Source of the DNA: Leptothrix discophora
Lineage (GTDB): Bacteria; Pseudomonadota; Gammaproteobacteria; Burkholderiales; Burkholderiaceae_C
DNA length: 64,000 nt
Direction: 5' to 3'
Assembly: GCF_030705305.1 (NCBI RefSeq)
Contig: NZ_JAUZEE010000002.1
Coordinates: forward strand, 1-64,000
Shown in pieces: positions 29,778 through 40,498 of this stretch (its first letter is position 1; the number at the start of each line of letters is the position of its first letter). The position numbers and the translations under genes were made by a program. Below the pieces are notes generated by a model that was not told the DNA's origin, did not search any database, and was given only the letters and a program-made list of their open reading frames with translations.

Positions 29778-31714
29778 ACTTCCTGCGCAACCTCCCCATC
29801 CTCGTGCTGGGCCTGGGCGACTCCGGCCTGGCGATGGCGCGCTGGGCGCGTCGTTGCGGGGCTGCGCGCATCGTGGTGGCCGACAGCCGGGAGGCGCCAC
29901 CGCAGGCGCAGCGTCTGGCCGAGGACGTGCCCGGTGCGGAACTGCGCTGCGGCCCGTTCACGCCCGCGCTGATCGAGGATGGCCTGAAGCTCGTGCTCAA
30001 GAGCCCCGGCCTGTCGCCGCTGGATCCGGCCATGGCCGCGCTGATCGAGGCTGCCGAGCAGCGTGGCCTGCTGGTGCTGGGCGAGCTGAGCCTGTTTGCG
30101 CACGCGCTGGCCGACCTGAAGGCCGAGTGCGGCTATGCGCCCAAGGTCATCGCCATCACCGGCACCAACGGCAAGACCACCACCACCTCGCTGACCGCGC
30201 TGCTGGTCGAACGTGCCGGCCTGCGCGTGGCCGTGGCCGGCAACATCGGCCCGACCCTGCTGGACACGCTGGGCGCGGCGCTGGATGCAGAAGCGGCGGC
30301 GCTGCCAGATGTCGATGCCGGGGCCGATGCGGATGCCGATGCCGAGGCCGAGGCGACGCCGTCACCGCTGGATGCGCAGGTCGATGTCCAGGCCGAAGAC
30401 CAGGCCGACGACCAGGCCAACGCTCCGGCCGACCCTGCCGACGCGATCCAGACCTCCGATCCGGTCGAGGACGTCGACGACGAGGGACCGGAGCCTGACG
30501 AGGCTGACGCGCCCGACGCATCGGTCGACGCCGAGTCCGATGGCCCTGCCGACGCGCCACCGGCCGAGGACCTGGCCGCCGAGATCGGTGGCGGCGGTCC
30601 GCCGCCGCACCTGGTCCCGCCGCCGCCGCCGGCGCCCGAGTTCGCGCACCTGCCGCAGGCCTGGGTGCTGGAGCTGTCGAGCTTCCAGCTCGATGGCGTC
30701 ACGAACTTCGAGCCGACCTCGGCGGCGGTGCTCAACGTCACGCAGGACCACCTGGACTGGCACGGCGACATGGCGGCCTATGCGGCGGCCAAGGCACGCA
30801 TCTTCGGCAAGCAGGCCGTGATGGTCCTCAACCGTGACGATGCCGCCGTGCTGGCCATGGTCCCGCAGCCGCCGCCGCCCGAGCTCAACAAGGCCGGCAA
30901 GCCGGTCAAGTCCAAGGGCCCGAAGTGGCAGCCGCGCCGCACCGTGCTGTTCGGCCTGGACCGGCCGCGCCGTCCGGGCGACTGGGGCCTGGTGGTCGAG
31001 CACGGCATGGCCTGGCTGGTGCGCGCGCACCCCGGCGATCCGCTCGATGAAGCGACAGCCAAGCGCGCTGCGGCCGCCTTCGATCCGGACGAGCTGTCGC
31101 TGCAGCGCCTGATGCCGGCCGACGCGCTGCGCATCCGCGGTCGCCACAACGCCGCCAACGCGCTGGCCGCGCTGGCGCTGGCCCGTGCCGCCGGTCTGCC
31201 GCTGGCACCGATGCTGCACGGCCTGCGCGAATACCGCGGCGAACCGCACCGGGTCGAATTCCTGCGCAGCGTCGACGGCATCGAGGCCTACGACGACAGC
31301 AAGGGCACCAACGTCGGCGCCACCGTGGCCGCGCTGAACGGCCTGGGTCCGGACAAGTCGCCGGCGAAGCTCGCCGTCATCCTCGGGGGCGACGGCAAGG
31401 GCCAGGACTTCTCGCCGCTGGCGCCGGCCGTGGCCGCGCATGCGCGGGCCGTGGCGCTGATCGGCCGCGATGCGGCGGCGATCGAGGCGATGCTGGCCGA
31501 CACGGTGGCCGCCTCCTCGCTGCCGATGGCCCGCTTCGACACCCTCGAAGCGGCGACCCGCTGGTGCTTCGCGCAATGCCGCGCCGGTGACGCGGTGCTG
31601 CTGAGTCCGGCCTGTGCCAGCCTGGACATGTTCCGCAACTACGCCCACCGCGCCCAGGTCTTCGCCGACACGGTGGCCGCGCTGGCCGAGGAACGCGGGG
31701 AGTACGGCGCATGA
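29774..31714 (+). CDS. murD: UDP-MurNAc-L-Ala-D-Glu ligase with a large acidic insert
   Basis: 646 residues; E. coli MurD has 438. MurD adds D-glutamate to UDP-MurNAc-L-Ala. The ATP loop [13 protein letters not shown] (128-140), [11 protein letters not shown] (298-308), [11 protein letters not shown] (321-331), [12 protein letters not shown] and [11 protein letters not shown] are intact. Between [10 protein letters not shown] (~157-166) and [12 protein letters not shown] (~293) lies an insert of about 125 residues rich in Asp, Ala, Pro and Glu, with a Pro run near 281-287. It falls in the central ATPase domain. Two shorter insertions follow NRDDAA and the VEHGMAWLV segment. There are no stops or frameshifts. 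Confidence 0.94.
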   Translation: MNFLRNLPILVLGLGDSGLAMARWARRCGAARIVVADSREAPPQAQRLAEDVPGAELRCGPFTPALIEDGLKLVLKSPGLSPLDPAMAALIEAAEQRGLLVLGELSLFAHALADLKAECGYAPKVIAITGTNGKTTTTSLTALLVERAGLRVAVAGNIGPTLLDTLGAALDAEAAALPDVDAGADADADAEAEATPSPLDAQVDVQAEDQADDQANAPADPADAIQTSDPVEDVDDEGPEPDEADAPDASVDAESDGPADAPPAEDLAAEIGGGGPPPHLVPPPPPAPEFAHLPQAWVLELSSFQLDGVTNFEPTSAAVLNVTQDHLDWHGDMAAYAAAKARIFGKQAVMVLNRDDAAVLAMVPQPPPPELNKAGKPVKSKGPKWQPRRTVLFGLDRPRRPGDWGLVVEHGMAWLVRAHPGDPLDEATAKRAAAAFDPDELSLQRLMPADALRIRGRHNAANALAALALARAAGLPLAPMLHGLREYRGEPHRVEFLRSVDGIEAYDDSKGTNVGATVAALNGLGPDKSPAKLAVILGGDGKGQDFSPLAPAVAAHARAVALIGRDAAAIEAMLADTVAASSLPMARFDTLEAATRWCFAQCRAGDAVLLSPACASLDMFRNYAHRAQVFADTVAALAEERGEYGA

Positions 31715-33066
31715 ACGTCTCCGTCATCAGCCGCCTCGGTGCGCTGTTCGGGCGTCGTCCGGCGGCACCCGCCAACCGCGCGACCCGCGAGGTCGAACGG
31801 CCGTCGCTGCTGGCCCGCCTGGCCGCCGGTGCGGGCAGCCTGCTTGGTCTGTTGCGCGGCGATGTCGGCGGCAAGGACGGTGCGCGCGGCTGGGACGCCT
31901 CGGGCCAGCCGACCCGCTGGGTCGGCTTCGACATGGCCTTGGTGTGGGTCGTGGTCGGCTTGCTGGCCCTGGGCACGGTGATGGTCTATTCGGCCTCGAT
32001 CCAGCTGCCCGACAACCCCAAGTTCGCGGCCTATTCGCCGACCCATTTCCTGATCCGCCACCTGATGTCGATCGGCCTGGCGCTGGTGGCCGCCGCCGCC
32101 GTGTCGACCTTGCCGATGCGGGTCTGGGAGCGCTGGGCGCCGTGGTTGTTCATCGTCGCGCTGGTGCTGCTGGTGGCGGTGCTGCTGCCCTTCGTCGGCA
32201 AGGTGGTCAACAACTCGCGGCGCTGGATTCCGCTGGGCGTCCTGAACTTCCAGCCCAGCGAGCTGGCCAAGCTGGCCATGGCCATGTACGCGGCCAACTA
32301 CATGGTCCGCAAGATGGACGTCAAGGAAAGCTTCACCCGTGCGGTGCTGCCCATGGCCATCGCGCTGGGCTTCGTCGGTGTGCTGCTGCTGGCCGAACCG
32401 GACATGGGCGCCTTCATCGTGATCGCGCTGATCGCGATCGGCATCCTGTTCCTGGGGGGCGTCAACGGCCGCATGTTCCTCATCATCAGCGCGGTGCTGG
32501 TGGGCAGCTTCGTGCTGATGATCACCTTCAACGATGTGCGCCGCGAACGCATCCTGGCCTACCTGAACCCGTGGGACGAGAAGTACGCGCAGGGCAAGGG
32601 CTACCAGCTGACGCATTCGCTGATCGCCTTCGGGCGCGGCGAGTGGACCGGCCAGGGGCTGGGCTCCTCGGTCGAGAAGCTGCACTACCTGCCTGAAGCC
32701 CACACCGACTTCCTGCTCGCGGTGATCGGCGAGGAACTCGGCCTGGTCGGCGTCGCTGCCGTGATCCTGGCCTTCTTCTGGCTGGTGCGCCGCATCTTCG
32801 TGATCGGCCGCCAGGCCATCGCGCTGGACCGCGTCTTCGCCGGCCTGACCGCGCAGGGCATCGGCGTGTGGATCGGTGGCCAGACCTTCATCAACATGGG
32901 CGTCAACCTCGGCGTGCTGCCGACCAAGGGCCTGACGCTGCCGCTGCTGAGCTATGGCGGATCGGCCATCGTGATGGGCGTGGTCGCACTGGCCGTGGTG
33001 CTGCGGGTGGACATGGAGAACCGCCAGCTGATGCGTGGCGGCGGACTCGGCGGGGGCAGGGCATGA
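31711..33066 (+). CDS. ftsW: FtsW, septal peptidoglycan glycosyltransferase
   Basis: 451 residues, SEDS family, about ten transmembrane helices after an unusually long ~75-residue N-terminal cytoplasmic segment. Signatures: [52 protein letters not shown] and [12 protein letters not shown]. FtsW polymerises septal glycan with FtsI. It is coupled by 4-nt overlaps to murD and murG. Confidence 0.96.
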   Translation: MNVSVISRLGALFGRRPAAPANRATREVERPSLLARLAAGAGSLLGLLRGDVGGKDGARGWDASGQPTRWVGFDMALVWVVVGLLALGTVMVYSASIQLPDNPKFAAYSPTHFLIRHLMSIGLALVAAAAVSTLPMRVWERWAPWLFIVALVLLVAVLLPFVGKVVNNSRRWIPLGVLNFQPSELAKLAMAMYAANYMVRKMDVKESFTRAVLPMAIALGFVGVLLLAEPDMGAFIVIALIAIGILFLGGVNGRMFLIISAVLVGSFVLMITFNDVRRERILAYLNPWDEKYAQGKGYQLTHSLIAFGRGEWTGQGLGSSVEKLHYLPEAHTDFLLAVIGEELGLVGVAAVILAFFWLVRRIFVIGRQAIALDRVFAGLTAQGIGVWIGGQTFINMGVNLGVLPTKGLTLPLLSYGGSAIVMGVVALAVVLRVDMENRQLMRGGGLGGGRA

Positions 33067-34214
33067 GCCGCGCCGCGCGTCACCTCGTCATCATGGCTGC
33101 CGGCACCGGAGGCCATGTCATGCCCGGCCTGGCGGTGGCTCAGGTCATGAGCCAGCGTGGCTGGTCGGTCAGCTGGCTGGGCACGCCCGCGGGCATGGAG
33201 AACCGCCTGGTGCCGCCGAGCGGCATCCCGCTCGACCGCATCGCCTTCGCCGGCCTTCGCGGCAAGGGCTGGGTCGGCATGCTGCGCGGCGCCGTGCAGC
33301 TGCTGTGGAGCCTGGTCCAGTGCCTGGGCATCCTGCGCCGGCGCGGCGCCAGCGCGGTGCTGGGCATGGGCGGCTATGTCTGCGTGCCCGGCGGCCTGGT
33401 GACGCGGCTGCTGCGCCGTCCGCTGGTGCTGGTCAACGCCGATGCGGCCCTGCTGCTGTCGAACCGCGCGCTGTCGCGCTGGGCCGACCGCATCGCCTTC
33501 GGCTTCGACGGCGCTGCGGCCCGCGCGCTGCCGCGTGCGATCGTGACCGGCAACCCGGTGCGCGCCGAGATCGAGGCCCTCGCGCCGCCCGCGCAACGCT
33601 ACGGCGCGCGCCGCGGCCCGCTGCGCCTGCTGGTGGTCGGTGGCAGCCTGGGCGCGCAGGTGCTCAACCGCACGCTGCCGCAGGCACTGGCGCTGCTGTC
33701 GCCGGCCGAGCGGCCGCGGGTGGTCCACCAGACCGGCGTGGCCCATGCCGACGCGGTGCGCGCGGCCTATGCGCAGGTCGGCATCGCCACCCGCGACCTG
33801 GCCGATGACCCGGTCGATCCGCTCGATCCGGCCGGAACCGATGTCATCGTCCGTCCCTTCATCGACGACATGCCGCGCCAGCTGGCCGATTGCGACCTGA
33901 TCGTCTGCCGGGCCGGTGCCATCACCGTCAGCGAGCTGTGCGCCGCCGGCGTCGCCAGCGTGCTGGTGCCGCTGGTCGTCTCGACCACCTCGCACCAGCG
34001 TGACAACGCGGCCTGGCTGGCCAACCAGCAGGCCGGCACCCACCTGCCGCAGGCTGACTTCACGCCCGAGCGCCTGGCCGGCCTGCTGCGCACGCTGGAC
34101 CGCGCCACCCTGCAACAACAGGCCGAGCGCGCCCGCGCGCTGGTCCAGCCGCGCGCCGCCCAGCGCGTGGCCGACGAGATCGAGGCCCTGGTGGCCCGGA
34201 AGGAGGCTGCATGA
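33063..34214 (+). CDS. murG: Lipid II synthase (UDP-GlcNAc transferase)
   Basis: 383 residues, GT-B fold, GT28 family. MurG adds GlcNAc to lipid I on the cytoplasmic membrane face. [16 protein letters not shown] is the N-terminal glycine loop, [12 protein letters not shown] follows, [10 protein letters not shown] starts the C-terminal domain, and [11 protein letters not shown] and [10 protein letters not shown] form the nucleotide-sugar site. The start overlaps the ftsW stop by 4 nt. Confidence 0.96.
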   Translation: MSRAARHLVIMAAGTGGHVMPGLAVAQVMSQRGWSVSWLGTPAGMENRLVPPSGIPLDRIAFAGLRGKGWVGMLRGAVQLLWSLVQCLGILRRRGASAVLGMGGYVCVPGGLVTRLLRRPLVLVNADAALLLSNRALSRWADRIAFGFDGAAARALPRAIVTGNPVRAEIEALAPPAQRYGARRGPLRLLVVGGSLGAQVLNRTLPQALALLSPAERPRVVHQTGVAHADAVRAAYAQVGIATRDLADDPVDPLDPAGTDVIVRPFIDDMPRQLADCDLIVCRAGAITVSELCAAGVASVLVPLVVSTTSHQRDNAAWLANQQAGTHLPQADFTPERLAGLLRTLDRATLQQQAERARALVQPRAAQRVADEIEALVARKEAA

Positions 34215-35623
34215 AACACGCAGTCAAGAAGATTCATTTTGTGGGCGTCGGTGGCGCCGGCATGTCCGGCATCGCCGAGATCCTGCACAACCTCGGCTAT
34301 GCCGTGTCGGGCTCGGACCAGGCCGACGGCGCGGTTACGCGGCGGCTGGCCGAACTGGGCATCCGCATCCACATCGGCCATGACGCGACCCACATCGCCG
34401 GGGCGCAGGCGGTGGTCACGTCCACGGCGGTGAAGGGCGACAACCCCGAGGTCATCGCCGCCCGCGCCGCCCGCATCCCGGTGGTGCCGCGCGCGGTCAT
34501 GCTGGCCGAGCTGATGCGGCTGAAGCAGGGCATCGCGATCGCCGGCACGCACGGCAAGACGACCACCACCTCGCTGGTCACCAGCGTGCTGGCCGAGGCC
34601 GGGCTGGACCCGACCTTCGTGATCGGCGGCAAGCTCAACGCGGCCGGCGCGAACTCGGCGCTCGGCTCGGGCGACTACATCGTGGTCGAGGCCGACGAGA
34701 GCGATGCGTCCTTCCTCAACCTGCTGCCGGTGCTGTCGGTCGTCACCAACATCGACGCCGACCACATGGACACCTACGGCCACGACTTCGCCCGGCTCAA
34801 GCAGGCCTTCGTCGACTTCCTGCACAAGATGCCCTTCTACGGCGCGGCGGTGCTGTGCGGCGACGACCCGGGCGTGCGCTCGATCATCCCGATGATCTCG
34901 CGCCCGGTCATCACCTACGGCCTCGGCGAGGACGTGCAGGTGCGTGCGGTCGACGTGGTCGCGCTGCCCGGCGGCCAGATGCAGTTCACCTGCCAGCGCC
35001 GCAACGGCGTGGTGCTGCCCGACCTGGCCATCACGCTCAACCTGCCCGGCGAGCACAGCGTGCGCAACGCGCTGGCAACCATCGCCGTGGCGACCGAACT
35101 GGAGCTGCCCGACGAGCCCATCGTCGCCGCGCTGGCCCAGTTCAGCGGCGTGGGCCGGCGCTTCCAGCGCTGGGGTGACCTGGCGTGCGCGAGCGGCGCG
35201 GGCCACTTCACGCTGATCGACGACTACGGCCACCACCCGGTCGAGATGGCGGCGGTGGTCTCGGCCGCGCGCGGCGCCTTCCCGGGCCGCCGGCTGGTGC
35301 TGGCCTTCCAGCCGCACCGCTACACCCGCACGCGCGACTGCTTCGAGGACTTCGTCAAGGTCATGGGCACGGCCGACGCGATCTGGCTGACCGAGGTCTA
35401 CGCCGCCGGCGAGGCGCCGATCGTGGCCGCCGACGGCCGCAGCCTGGCGCGTGCGCTGCGCGTGGCCGGCAAGGTCGATCCGCTGTTCATCGACGACGTC
35501 GCGGCGCTGCCGCAGGCCATCGTCGAGCAGGCCCAGCCGGGCGACGTGGTGATCGCCATGGGCGCGGGCTCGATCGGCGCCGTGCCGGCCAAGGTGGTCG
35601 AGCTGCTGAAGGAGCGCGCATGA
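34211..35623 (+). CDS. murC: UDP-MurNAc-L-alanine ligase
   Basis: 470 residues. MurC adds the first peptide residue, L-Ala. The dinucleotide-like [15 protein letters not shown], the ATP loop [34 protein letters not shown] and [10 protein letters not shown] are diagnostic. The start overlaps murG by 4 nt, the end overlaps ddlB by 4 nt. Confidence 0.97.
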   Translation: MKHAVKKIHFVGVGGAGMSGIAEILHNLGYAVSGSDQADGAVTRRLAELGIRIHIGHDATHIAGAQAVVTSTAVKGDNPEVIAARAARIPVVPRAVMLAELMRLKQGIAIAGTHGKTTTTSLVTSVLAEAGLDPTFVIGGKLNAAGANSALGSGDYIVVEADESDASFLNLLPVLSVVTNIDADHMDTYGHDFARLKQAFVDFLHKMPFYGAAVLCGDDPGVRSIIPMISRPVITYGLGEDVQVRAVDVVALPGGQMQFTCQRRNGVVLPDLAITLNLPGEHSVRNALATIAVATELELPDEPIVAALAQFSGVGRRFQRWGDLACASGAGHFTLIDDYGHHPVEMAAVVSAARGAFPGRRLVLAFQPHRYTRTRDCFEDFVKVMGTADAIWLTEVYAAGEAPIVAADGRSLARALRVAGKVDPLFIDDVAALPQAIVEQAQPGDVVIAMGAGSIGAVPAKVVELLKERA

Positions 35624-36696
35624 ACCCGGACCCGTTCAACGCGGACGCGGGCCGGGCGCCGGGCCGCTCCCAGGCCGATCCGCAACCCCTCGGGGGATCG
35701 ACCGGCGTACCCGCCGGTCGAGGGGCTGGCCACGCGCTGGGCAAGGTCGCCGTGCTGATGGGCGGCGACTCGGCCGAGCGCGAGGTCTCGCTGATGAGCG
35801 GCGGCGGCGTGCTGCAGGCGCTGCGCTCGCGCGGCGTGGACGCGCATGCCTTCGACCCGTCCGAGCGCGAACTGATCGACCTCAAGCGCGAGGGCTATGA
35901 GCGCTGCTTCATCGCCCTGCACGGCCGCCACGGCGAGGACGGTGCGGTCCAGGGCGCGCTGGAGCTGCTGCACATCCCGTACACCGGGTCCGGCGTCATG
36001 GCCTCGGCCATCGCGATGGACAAGGTCATGACCAAGCGCCTGTGGCAGGCCGAGGGCCTGGCCACGCCGGCCTGGGCCCGGCTGGCGCCCGACGAGGTCG
36101 ACGCGGCCCACATGCTGTCGGTGGCCGACACGCTGGGCCTGCCGCTGGTGGTCAAGCCGCCGCGCGAGGGCTCGTCGATCGGCGTCAGCGTGGTGCGCGA
36201 CCGGGCCGCGATGGTGCCGTCCGTCCAGCTGGCCGCGCGCTACGACGCCGACGTGCTGTGCGAGGCCTTCGTCGACGGTGCCGAGCTGACCTGCCCGGTG
36301 CTGGGCGAGGGCCGCGACGCGGTCGCGCTGCCGGTCATCCGCATCGTCCCGCCGGCGGCCGGCTACGACTACCAGAACAAGTATTTCACCGACGAGGTGC
36401 AGTACCTCTGCCCGAGCGGCCTGGACCCGGCGCTGGAAGCCGAGGTGCAGCGCCTGACGCTGGCCGCCTACCGCAGCCTGGGCTGCCGTGGCTGGGGCCG
36501 GGCGGACCTGATGCTGCGCGCGTCCGACCAGCAGCCGCTGCTGCTGGAGATGAACACCTCGCCCGGCATGACCGGCCATTCGCTGGTGCCGATGTCGGCC
36601 CGCGCGGCCGGCATGGACTACGAGACGCTGTGCCTGCGCATCCTCGCGATGGCACGGCTGGACAACCCGACCGCAGCCCCGGCTGCGGCGGCCTGA
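35620..36696 (+). CDS. ddlB: D-alanine--D-alanine ligase with an N-terminal extension
   Basis: 358 residues. An ATP-grasp enzyme that makes D-Ala-D-Ala for MurF. The core begins at [50 protein letters not shown] and [17 protein letters not shown] follow. The ATG overlapping murC adds about 41 residues before the core, rich in Gly, Ala, Pro and Arg and encoded partly by a strong palindrome (35698-35721). Translation might instead start later, but no ATG lies between. ftsQ begins 24 bp downstream. Confidence 0.93.
   Translation: MNPDPFNADAGRAPGRSQADPQPLGGSTGVPAGRGAGHALGKVAVLMGGDSAEREVSLMSGGGVLQALRSRGVDAHAFDPSERELIDLKREGYERCFIALHGRHGEDGAVQGALELLHIPYTGSGVMASAIAMDKVMTKRLWQAEGLATPAWARLAPDEVDAAHMLSVADTLGLPLVVKPPREGSSIGVSVVRDRAAMVPSVQLAARYDADVLCEAFVDGAELTCPVLGEGRDAVALPVIRIVPPAAGYDYQNKYFTDEVQYLCPSGLDPALEAEVQRLTLAAYRSLGCRGWGRADLMLRASDQQPLLLEMNTSPGMTGHSLVPMSARAAGMDYETLCLRILAMARLDNPTAAPAAAA
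35698..35721. repeat. Palindrome inside the 5' end of ddlB
   Basis: A perfect 10-bp stem: TCGACCGGCG (35698-35707) and CGCCGGTCGA (35712-35721) with a 4-nt loop TACC. Outside it, CCCCT at 35686-35690 can pair with AGGGG at 35721-35725 across a bulge. It lies in codons 27-34 of the N-terminal extension of Ddl and would fold strongly in RNA. Confidence 0.7.
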
Positions 36697-36720
36697 CGCG
36701 GCACAGGTCCGATCGACACG

Positions 36721-37557
36721 ATGAACCCCGCCGCCACCCTGCAGCGCCCCGAGCGCGCCATCGACCCCGCGACGCTGCCCGGCGACGTGCGGCTGATGCG
36801 CGTCGGTGCCGGGCTGCTGCTGGGTGTCGCGCTGCTGGCGGTGCTGGTCAGCGCCCTGGCCTGGGCGATGCGCCGGCCGGCCTTCGCGCTGCGCGAGATC
36901 CAGCTGGTCGGCGAGGTCGCGCACACCCGCACCGCCGCGCTGGCCACGCAGGTGCTGCCGCGGCTCAAGGGCGGCTACTTCGACATGGACCTCATGGCGG
37001 CCAAGGCGGCCTTCGAGGACCTGCCCTGGGTGCGCCATGCGCAGGTCCGGCGGGTCTGGCCGCAGCGCCTGGTGGTCAGCCTGGAAGAGCATGTGCCGGT
37101 GGCCTACTGGGAGCGGCCCGAGGGCGATCCGCACCTGGTCAACCGCTTCGGCGAGGTCTTCGAGGTCAACCTCGGCGACCTGGAGGACGACGAACTTCCG
37201 ACCTTGCGCGGACCGGGTGCCGAGAGCGCGCCACAGGTCTGGGCGATGTGGCAACGCCTGCAGCCCGAGTTCGCGCCGATGGGCGCGCGCATCGTGCGCC
37301 TGGCGCTGTCGGACGGCGGCAGCTGGCAGGCCCGGCTGGACAAGGCTGACGCCGTGATCGAGATCGGCCGTGGCGACGTCGACGAGGTGGTGCAGCGGGC
37401 CCGGCGCTTCGCGCTGAGCGTGCGACAGGTCAGCGCGCAGTTCGAGCAGCGCCCGGTCGTGCATGCCGACCTGCGCCACCGCGACGGCTACGCCCTGCAA
37501 CTGCTCGGCCTGGGCACCAAGGAACCCGCGACGGCGGGCACGTTGCGGCGGCGCTGA
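36721..37557 (+). CDS. ftsQ: Cell division protein FtsQ
   Basis: 278 residues. One transmembrane helix (about 36-52) follows a cytoplasmic tail. The periplasmic POTRA domain starts at FALREIQLVGEVAHTR, and the FtsQ beta domain has WVRHAQVRRVWPQRLVVSLEEHVPVAYW and VNRFGEVFE, all typical. FtsQ recruits FtsLB and FtsWI to the septum. It lies 24 bp after ddlB and 44 bp before ftsA. Confidence 0.95.
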   Translation: MNPAATLQRPERAIDPATLPGDVRLMRVGAGLLLGVALLAVLVSALAWAMRRPAFALREIQLVGEVAHTRTAALATQVLPRLKGGYFDMDLMAAKAAFEDLPWVRHAQVRRVWPQRLVVSLEEHVPVAYWERPEGDPHLVNRFGEVFEVNLGDLEDDELPTLRGPGAESAPQVWAMWQRLQPEFAPMGARIVRLALSDGGSWQARLDKADAVIEIGRGDVDEVVQRARRFALSVRQVSAQFEQRPVVHADLRHRDGYALQLLGLGTKEPATAGTLRRR

Positions 37558-37601
37558 GGCGCGCCCCGCACGACCGCACACCGGAACGGACAAGGAACAA
37601 C

Positions 37602-38828
37602 ATGGCCAAGGAATACAAGGACCTCATCGTCGGACTGGACATCGGCACCGCCAAGGTGATGGCGGTGGTGGCCGAGGTCCAGCACGACGGCGAGCTGCGC
37701 GTGGCAGGGCTGGGCGTGGCCAATTCGAGCGGCCTCAAGCGCGGCGTGGTCGTCAACATCGACGCGACGGTGCAGAGCATCCAGCAGGCGCTGAAGGAGG
37801 CCGAGATGATGGCCGACTGCCGCATCGGCCGCGTCTACACCGGCATCACCGGCAGCCATGTGCGCGGCCAGAACTCGACCGGCATGGTGATCGTGCGCGA
37901 CAAGGAGGTCACCGCCTTCGACGTCGCCCGCGTGGTCGAGACGGCCAAGGCCATCAACATCCCCGGTGACCTGCGCCTGCTGCTGGTCGAGCCGCAGGAA
38001 TTCGTCATCGACGGCCACGAGGTGCGCGAGCCGGTGGGCATGAGCGGCGGACGGCTGGAGGTCAAGGTCCACATCGTCACCGGCGCGCAGAGCGCGGCCG
38101 AGAACATCGTCAAGTGCGTGCGCCGCTGCGGCCTGGAGGTCGACCACCTGGTGCTCAACCCCAGCGCGTCGAGCCTCGCGGTGCTCACGCCCGACGAGCG
38201 CGACCTGGGCGTGGCGCTGGTCGACATCGGCGCGGGCACGACCGACGTGTCGATCTACACCGACGGCGCGGTGCGCCACACCGCGGTCATCCCGATCGCC
38301 GGCGACCTGATCACCAGCGACATCGCGATGGCGCTGCGCACGCCGACCAAGGACGCCGAGGAGATCAAGGTCGAGCACGGCGTGGCCAAGCAGCTGCTGG
38401 CCGATCCGTCCGAGCAGCTGGAGGTGCCGGGCCTGGGCGACCGGCCGCCGCGCATGCTCAGCCGCCAGGCGCTGGCCGGCGTGATCGAGCCGCGCGTCGA
38501 GGAGATCTTCTCGCTGGTCCACCAGGTCATCCGCGAGAGCGGCTGCGAGGAGCTGCTGTCCAGCGGCATCGTGCTGACCGGCGGCAGCGCGGTCATGCCC
38601 GGCATGGTCGAGCTGGCCGAGGACATCTTCCTGAAGCCGGTCCGCAAGGGCGTGCCGCTGTACGGCGGGGCGCTCTACGACATGGTCGCGCACCCGCGCG
38701 CGGCCACCGTGATGGGCCTGCTCGAAGAGGCCCGGCTGGCGCGGGCGCGCGGCATCAAGGCGGCGCAGTCGGGCCAGACCGGCGGCTGGCTGGGCAAGGC
38801 GCGCGACTGGTTCCTCAAGAGTTTCTGA
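37602..38828 (+). CDS. ftsA: FtsA, actin-like FtsZ membrane anchor
   Basis: 408 residues. IVGLDIGTAKVMAVV (phosphate 1), LVDIGAGTTDVSIY (phosphate 2) and GIVLTGGSAVMPGMVELAE (adenosine) show the actin fold; the SHS2/1C domain lies between about 85 and 170. The C-terminal amphipathic helix (LGKARDWFLKSF) tethers it to the membrane. FtsA links FtsZ to the membrane and activates septal synthesis. A typical ribosome site precedes the ATG (AAGGAACAAC). Confidence 0.97.
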   Translation: MAKEYKDLIVGLDIGTAKVMAVVAEVQHDGELRVAGLGVANSSGLKRGVVVNIDATVQSIQQALKEAEMMADCRIGRVYTGITGSHVRGQNSTGMVIVRDKEVTAFDVARVVETAKAINIPGDLRLLLVEPQEFVIDGHEVREPVGMSGGRLEVKVHIVTGAQSAAENIVKCVRRCGLEVDHLVLNPSASSLAVLTPDERDLGVALVDIGAGTTDVSIYTDGAVRHTAVIPIAGDLITSDIAMALRTPTKDAEEIKVEHGVAKQLLADPSEQLEVPGLGDRPPRMLSRQALAGVIEPRVEEIFSLVHQVIRESGCEELLSSGIVLTGGSAVMPGMVELAEDIFLKPVRKGVPLYGGALYDMVAHPRAATVMGLLEEARLARARGIKAAQSGQTGGWLGKARDWFLKSF

Positions 38829-39038
38829 TCGATGACGAGCACGTGGGGGGAGGCCACGACCCGATGAACCGATCACACACACAGGGCGCACCGCCCCTGC
38901 CCCGGCAGGACGGTCGCCACGGTGGACCGCGCAGGTTCTGCGACGCGGGCATCACCGGGACGGACGACAAGAAGAAGTCAGTCAGGACCTCGCAGACAAA
39001 CGACGACACACACACGACGCAAAGTTAAGGAGAGCGGC
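38829..39038 (+). promoter_or_regulatory. ftsA-ftsZ intergenic region, likely ftsZ control region
   Basis: 210 bp, the only long gap inside the cluster. It is richer in A and C than the flanks, with CACACACA runs near 38872 and 39008 and a purine-rich stretch near 38967. The ribosome site AAGGAGAG sits just before the ftsZ ATG. I see no clean -35/-10 pair. An additional ftsZ promoter here would fit what is known in other bacteria. Confidence 0.4.
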
Positions 39039-40331
39039 ATGGGCATCGAAATGATCGAGGAATTCGACATGGGCACGCAGATCAAGGTGATCGGCGTGGG
39101 CGGCGGCGGCGGCAACGCGGTCGACCACATGATCGGACAGGGCGTGCAGGGCGTGGAGTTCATCTGCGCCAACACCGACGCGCAGGCGTTGAACCGTTCG
39201 CAGGCGCACAGCCTGCTGCAGCTGGGCCACACCGGCCTGGGCGCGGGCTCGCGTCCGGACCAGGGCAAGGCGGCGGCCGAAGAGGCGCAGGACCGCATCC
39301 GCGAGTCGCTCAACGGCGCGCACATGGTCTTCATCACCGCCGGCATGGGCGGCGGCACCGGCACCGGCGCGGCGCCGGTGATCGCGCGCATCGCCAAGGA
39401 GATGGGCATCCTGACCGTGGGCGTGGTCACCAAGCCCTTCGAGTTCGAGGGCAACCGCCGCATGAAGCAGGCCGACGCCGGCGTGTCCGAGCTGGAGGCC
39501 AACGTCGACAGCCTGATCGTGGTGCTCAACGAGAAGCTGCTCGAGGTCATGGGCGACGACGTCACCCAGGAAGAGGCTTTCGCCGAGGCCAACGACGTCC
39601 TGAAGAACGCCGTCGGCGGCATCAGCGACATCATCCACATCCCCGGCCTGGTCAACGTCGACTTCGAGGACGTCAAGACCGTCATGAGCGAGCCGGGCAA
39701 GGCCATGATGGGCACGGCGACCGCCAGCGGCCCGGACCGCGCCACCAAGGCCGCCGAGGCCGCCGTGGCCTGCCCGCTGCTGGAGGGCATCGACCTGTCC
39801 GGCGCGCGGGGCGTGCTGGTGCTGATCGCCGCGAGCAAGCAGACCTTCAAGCTGGCCGAGAGCCGCAACGCGATGACCACCATCCGTCGCTACGCGGCGG
39901 AAGACGCGCACGTGATCTTCGGCACCGCCTACGACGAGAGCCTGGGCGACGCGCTGCGTGTCACGGTGATCGCCACCGGCCTGGCCTCGACCCGTCGTGC
40001 CGCACCGACCATCCAGGTCGTGCAGCAGCCGCAGGTCGTGGTGCAGCGCACCGGCACCGACAACATCCCGGTGCTGACCCAGTCGGTCGCGGCCCCGGCG
40101 GCGGTGGTCGGTGCGCATGGCCTGAGCGCCAGCGCGGCCGGCCACGGCGCGGCGGTCGGCGGCATGGGCGCGGGCGTGCTGGCCTCGCCGGTCGGTGTCG
40201 GCAACGAGTTCGCGGTGCCCAGCGTCTGGCGCAACAACCGCACCCAGGCGGCGGCCAAGGTCGATGCGCTGGCCAGCAACGGCATGGACGAGATCGAGAT
40301 CCCCGCTTTCCTGCGCAAGCAGGCCGATTGA
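39039..40331 (+). CDS. ftsZ: FtsZ, tubulin-like division ring protein
   Basis: 430 residues. FtsZ polymerises with GTP to form the Z ring. The tubulin signature GGGTGTGAAPV, the T7 loop NVDFEDVKTVM and the N-terminal IKVIGVGGGGGNAV are intact. A linker of ~85 residues follows the core and ends in the conserved C-terminal peptide DEIEIPAFLRKQAD, which binds FtsA, ZapD and SlmA; genes for all three partners are in this window. A strong ribosome site (AAGGAGAG) precedes the ATG. Confidence 0.98.
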   Translation: MGIEMIEEFDMGTQIKVIGVGGGGGNAVDHMIGQGVQGVEFICANTDAQALNRSQAHSLLQLGHTGLGAGSRPDQGKAAAEEAQDRIRESLNGAHMVFITAGMGGGTGTGAAPVIARIAKEMGILTVGVVTKPFEFEGNRRMKQADAGVSELEANVDSLIVVLNEKLLEVMGDDVTQEEAFAEANDVLKNAVGGISDIIHIPGLVNVDFEDVKTVMSEPGKAMMGTATASGPDRATKAAEAAVACPLLEGIDLSGARGVLVLIAASKQTFKLAESRNAMTTIRRYAAEDAHVIFGTAYDESLGDALRVTVIATGLASTRRAAPTIQVVQQPQVVVQRTGTDNIPVLTQSVAAPAAVVGAHGLSASAAGHGAAVGGMGAGVLASPVGVGNEFAVPSVWRNNRTQAAAKVDALASNGMDEIEIPAFLRKQAD

Positions 40332-40396
40332 TCCCGTCCGGCGCCGCTCCTGGCCACGTGGTCGGGAGCGGGCCTGAACCGTCGTTCTCCTTCATC

Positions 40397-40427
40397 CCGG
40401 CGCGTGGTCCCGCGCGCCGGGTTTTTG
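40397..40427 (+). terminator. Rho-independent terminator after ftsZ
   Basis: A perfect 9-bp GC stem, CCCGGCGCG (40397-40405) and CGCGCCGGG (40414-40422), 8-nt loop, then TTTTT. It ends the mraZ-ftsZ transcript and separates it from lpxC. Confidence 0.92.
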
Positions 40428-40486
40428 CCATGGCGGCGATAGCCCTGGCCATCGCGCACCGACCGATCCGTGTCGGATCGACCTCC

Positions 40487-40492
40487 TAAAAT
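40487..40492 (+). promoter_or_regulatory. Candidate lpxC -10 box very close to the start codon
   Basis: TAAAAT lies 6 bp before the lpxC ATG (40499) in GC-rich DNA, with no ribosome-binding site between. Transcription from it would start at or next to the ATG, giving a leaderless or nearly leaderless mRNA. A 7-bp inverted repeat CGATCCG/CGGATCG (40464-40480) lies where a -35 box is expected, which might bind a regulator. Confidence 0.45.
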
Positions 40493-40498
40493 CGCGCC

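Noticed and set aside
38864-39028. A possible 54-residue protein between ftsA and ftsZ
   Set aside because: Low-complexity hydrophilic sequence (Thr/Asp/Gly-rich), no ribosome site, and it would end just before the ftsZ ribosome site; more likely leader sequence.
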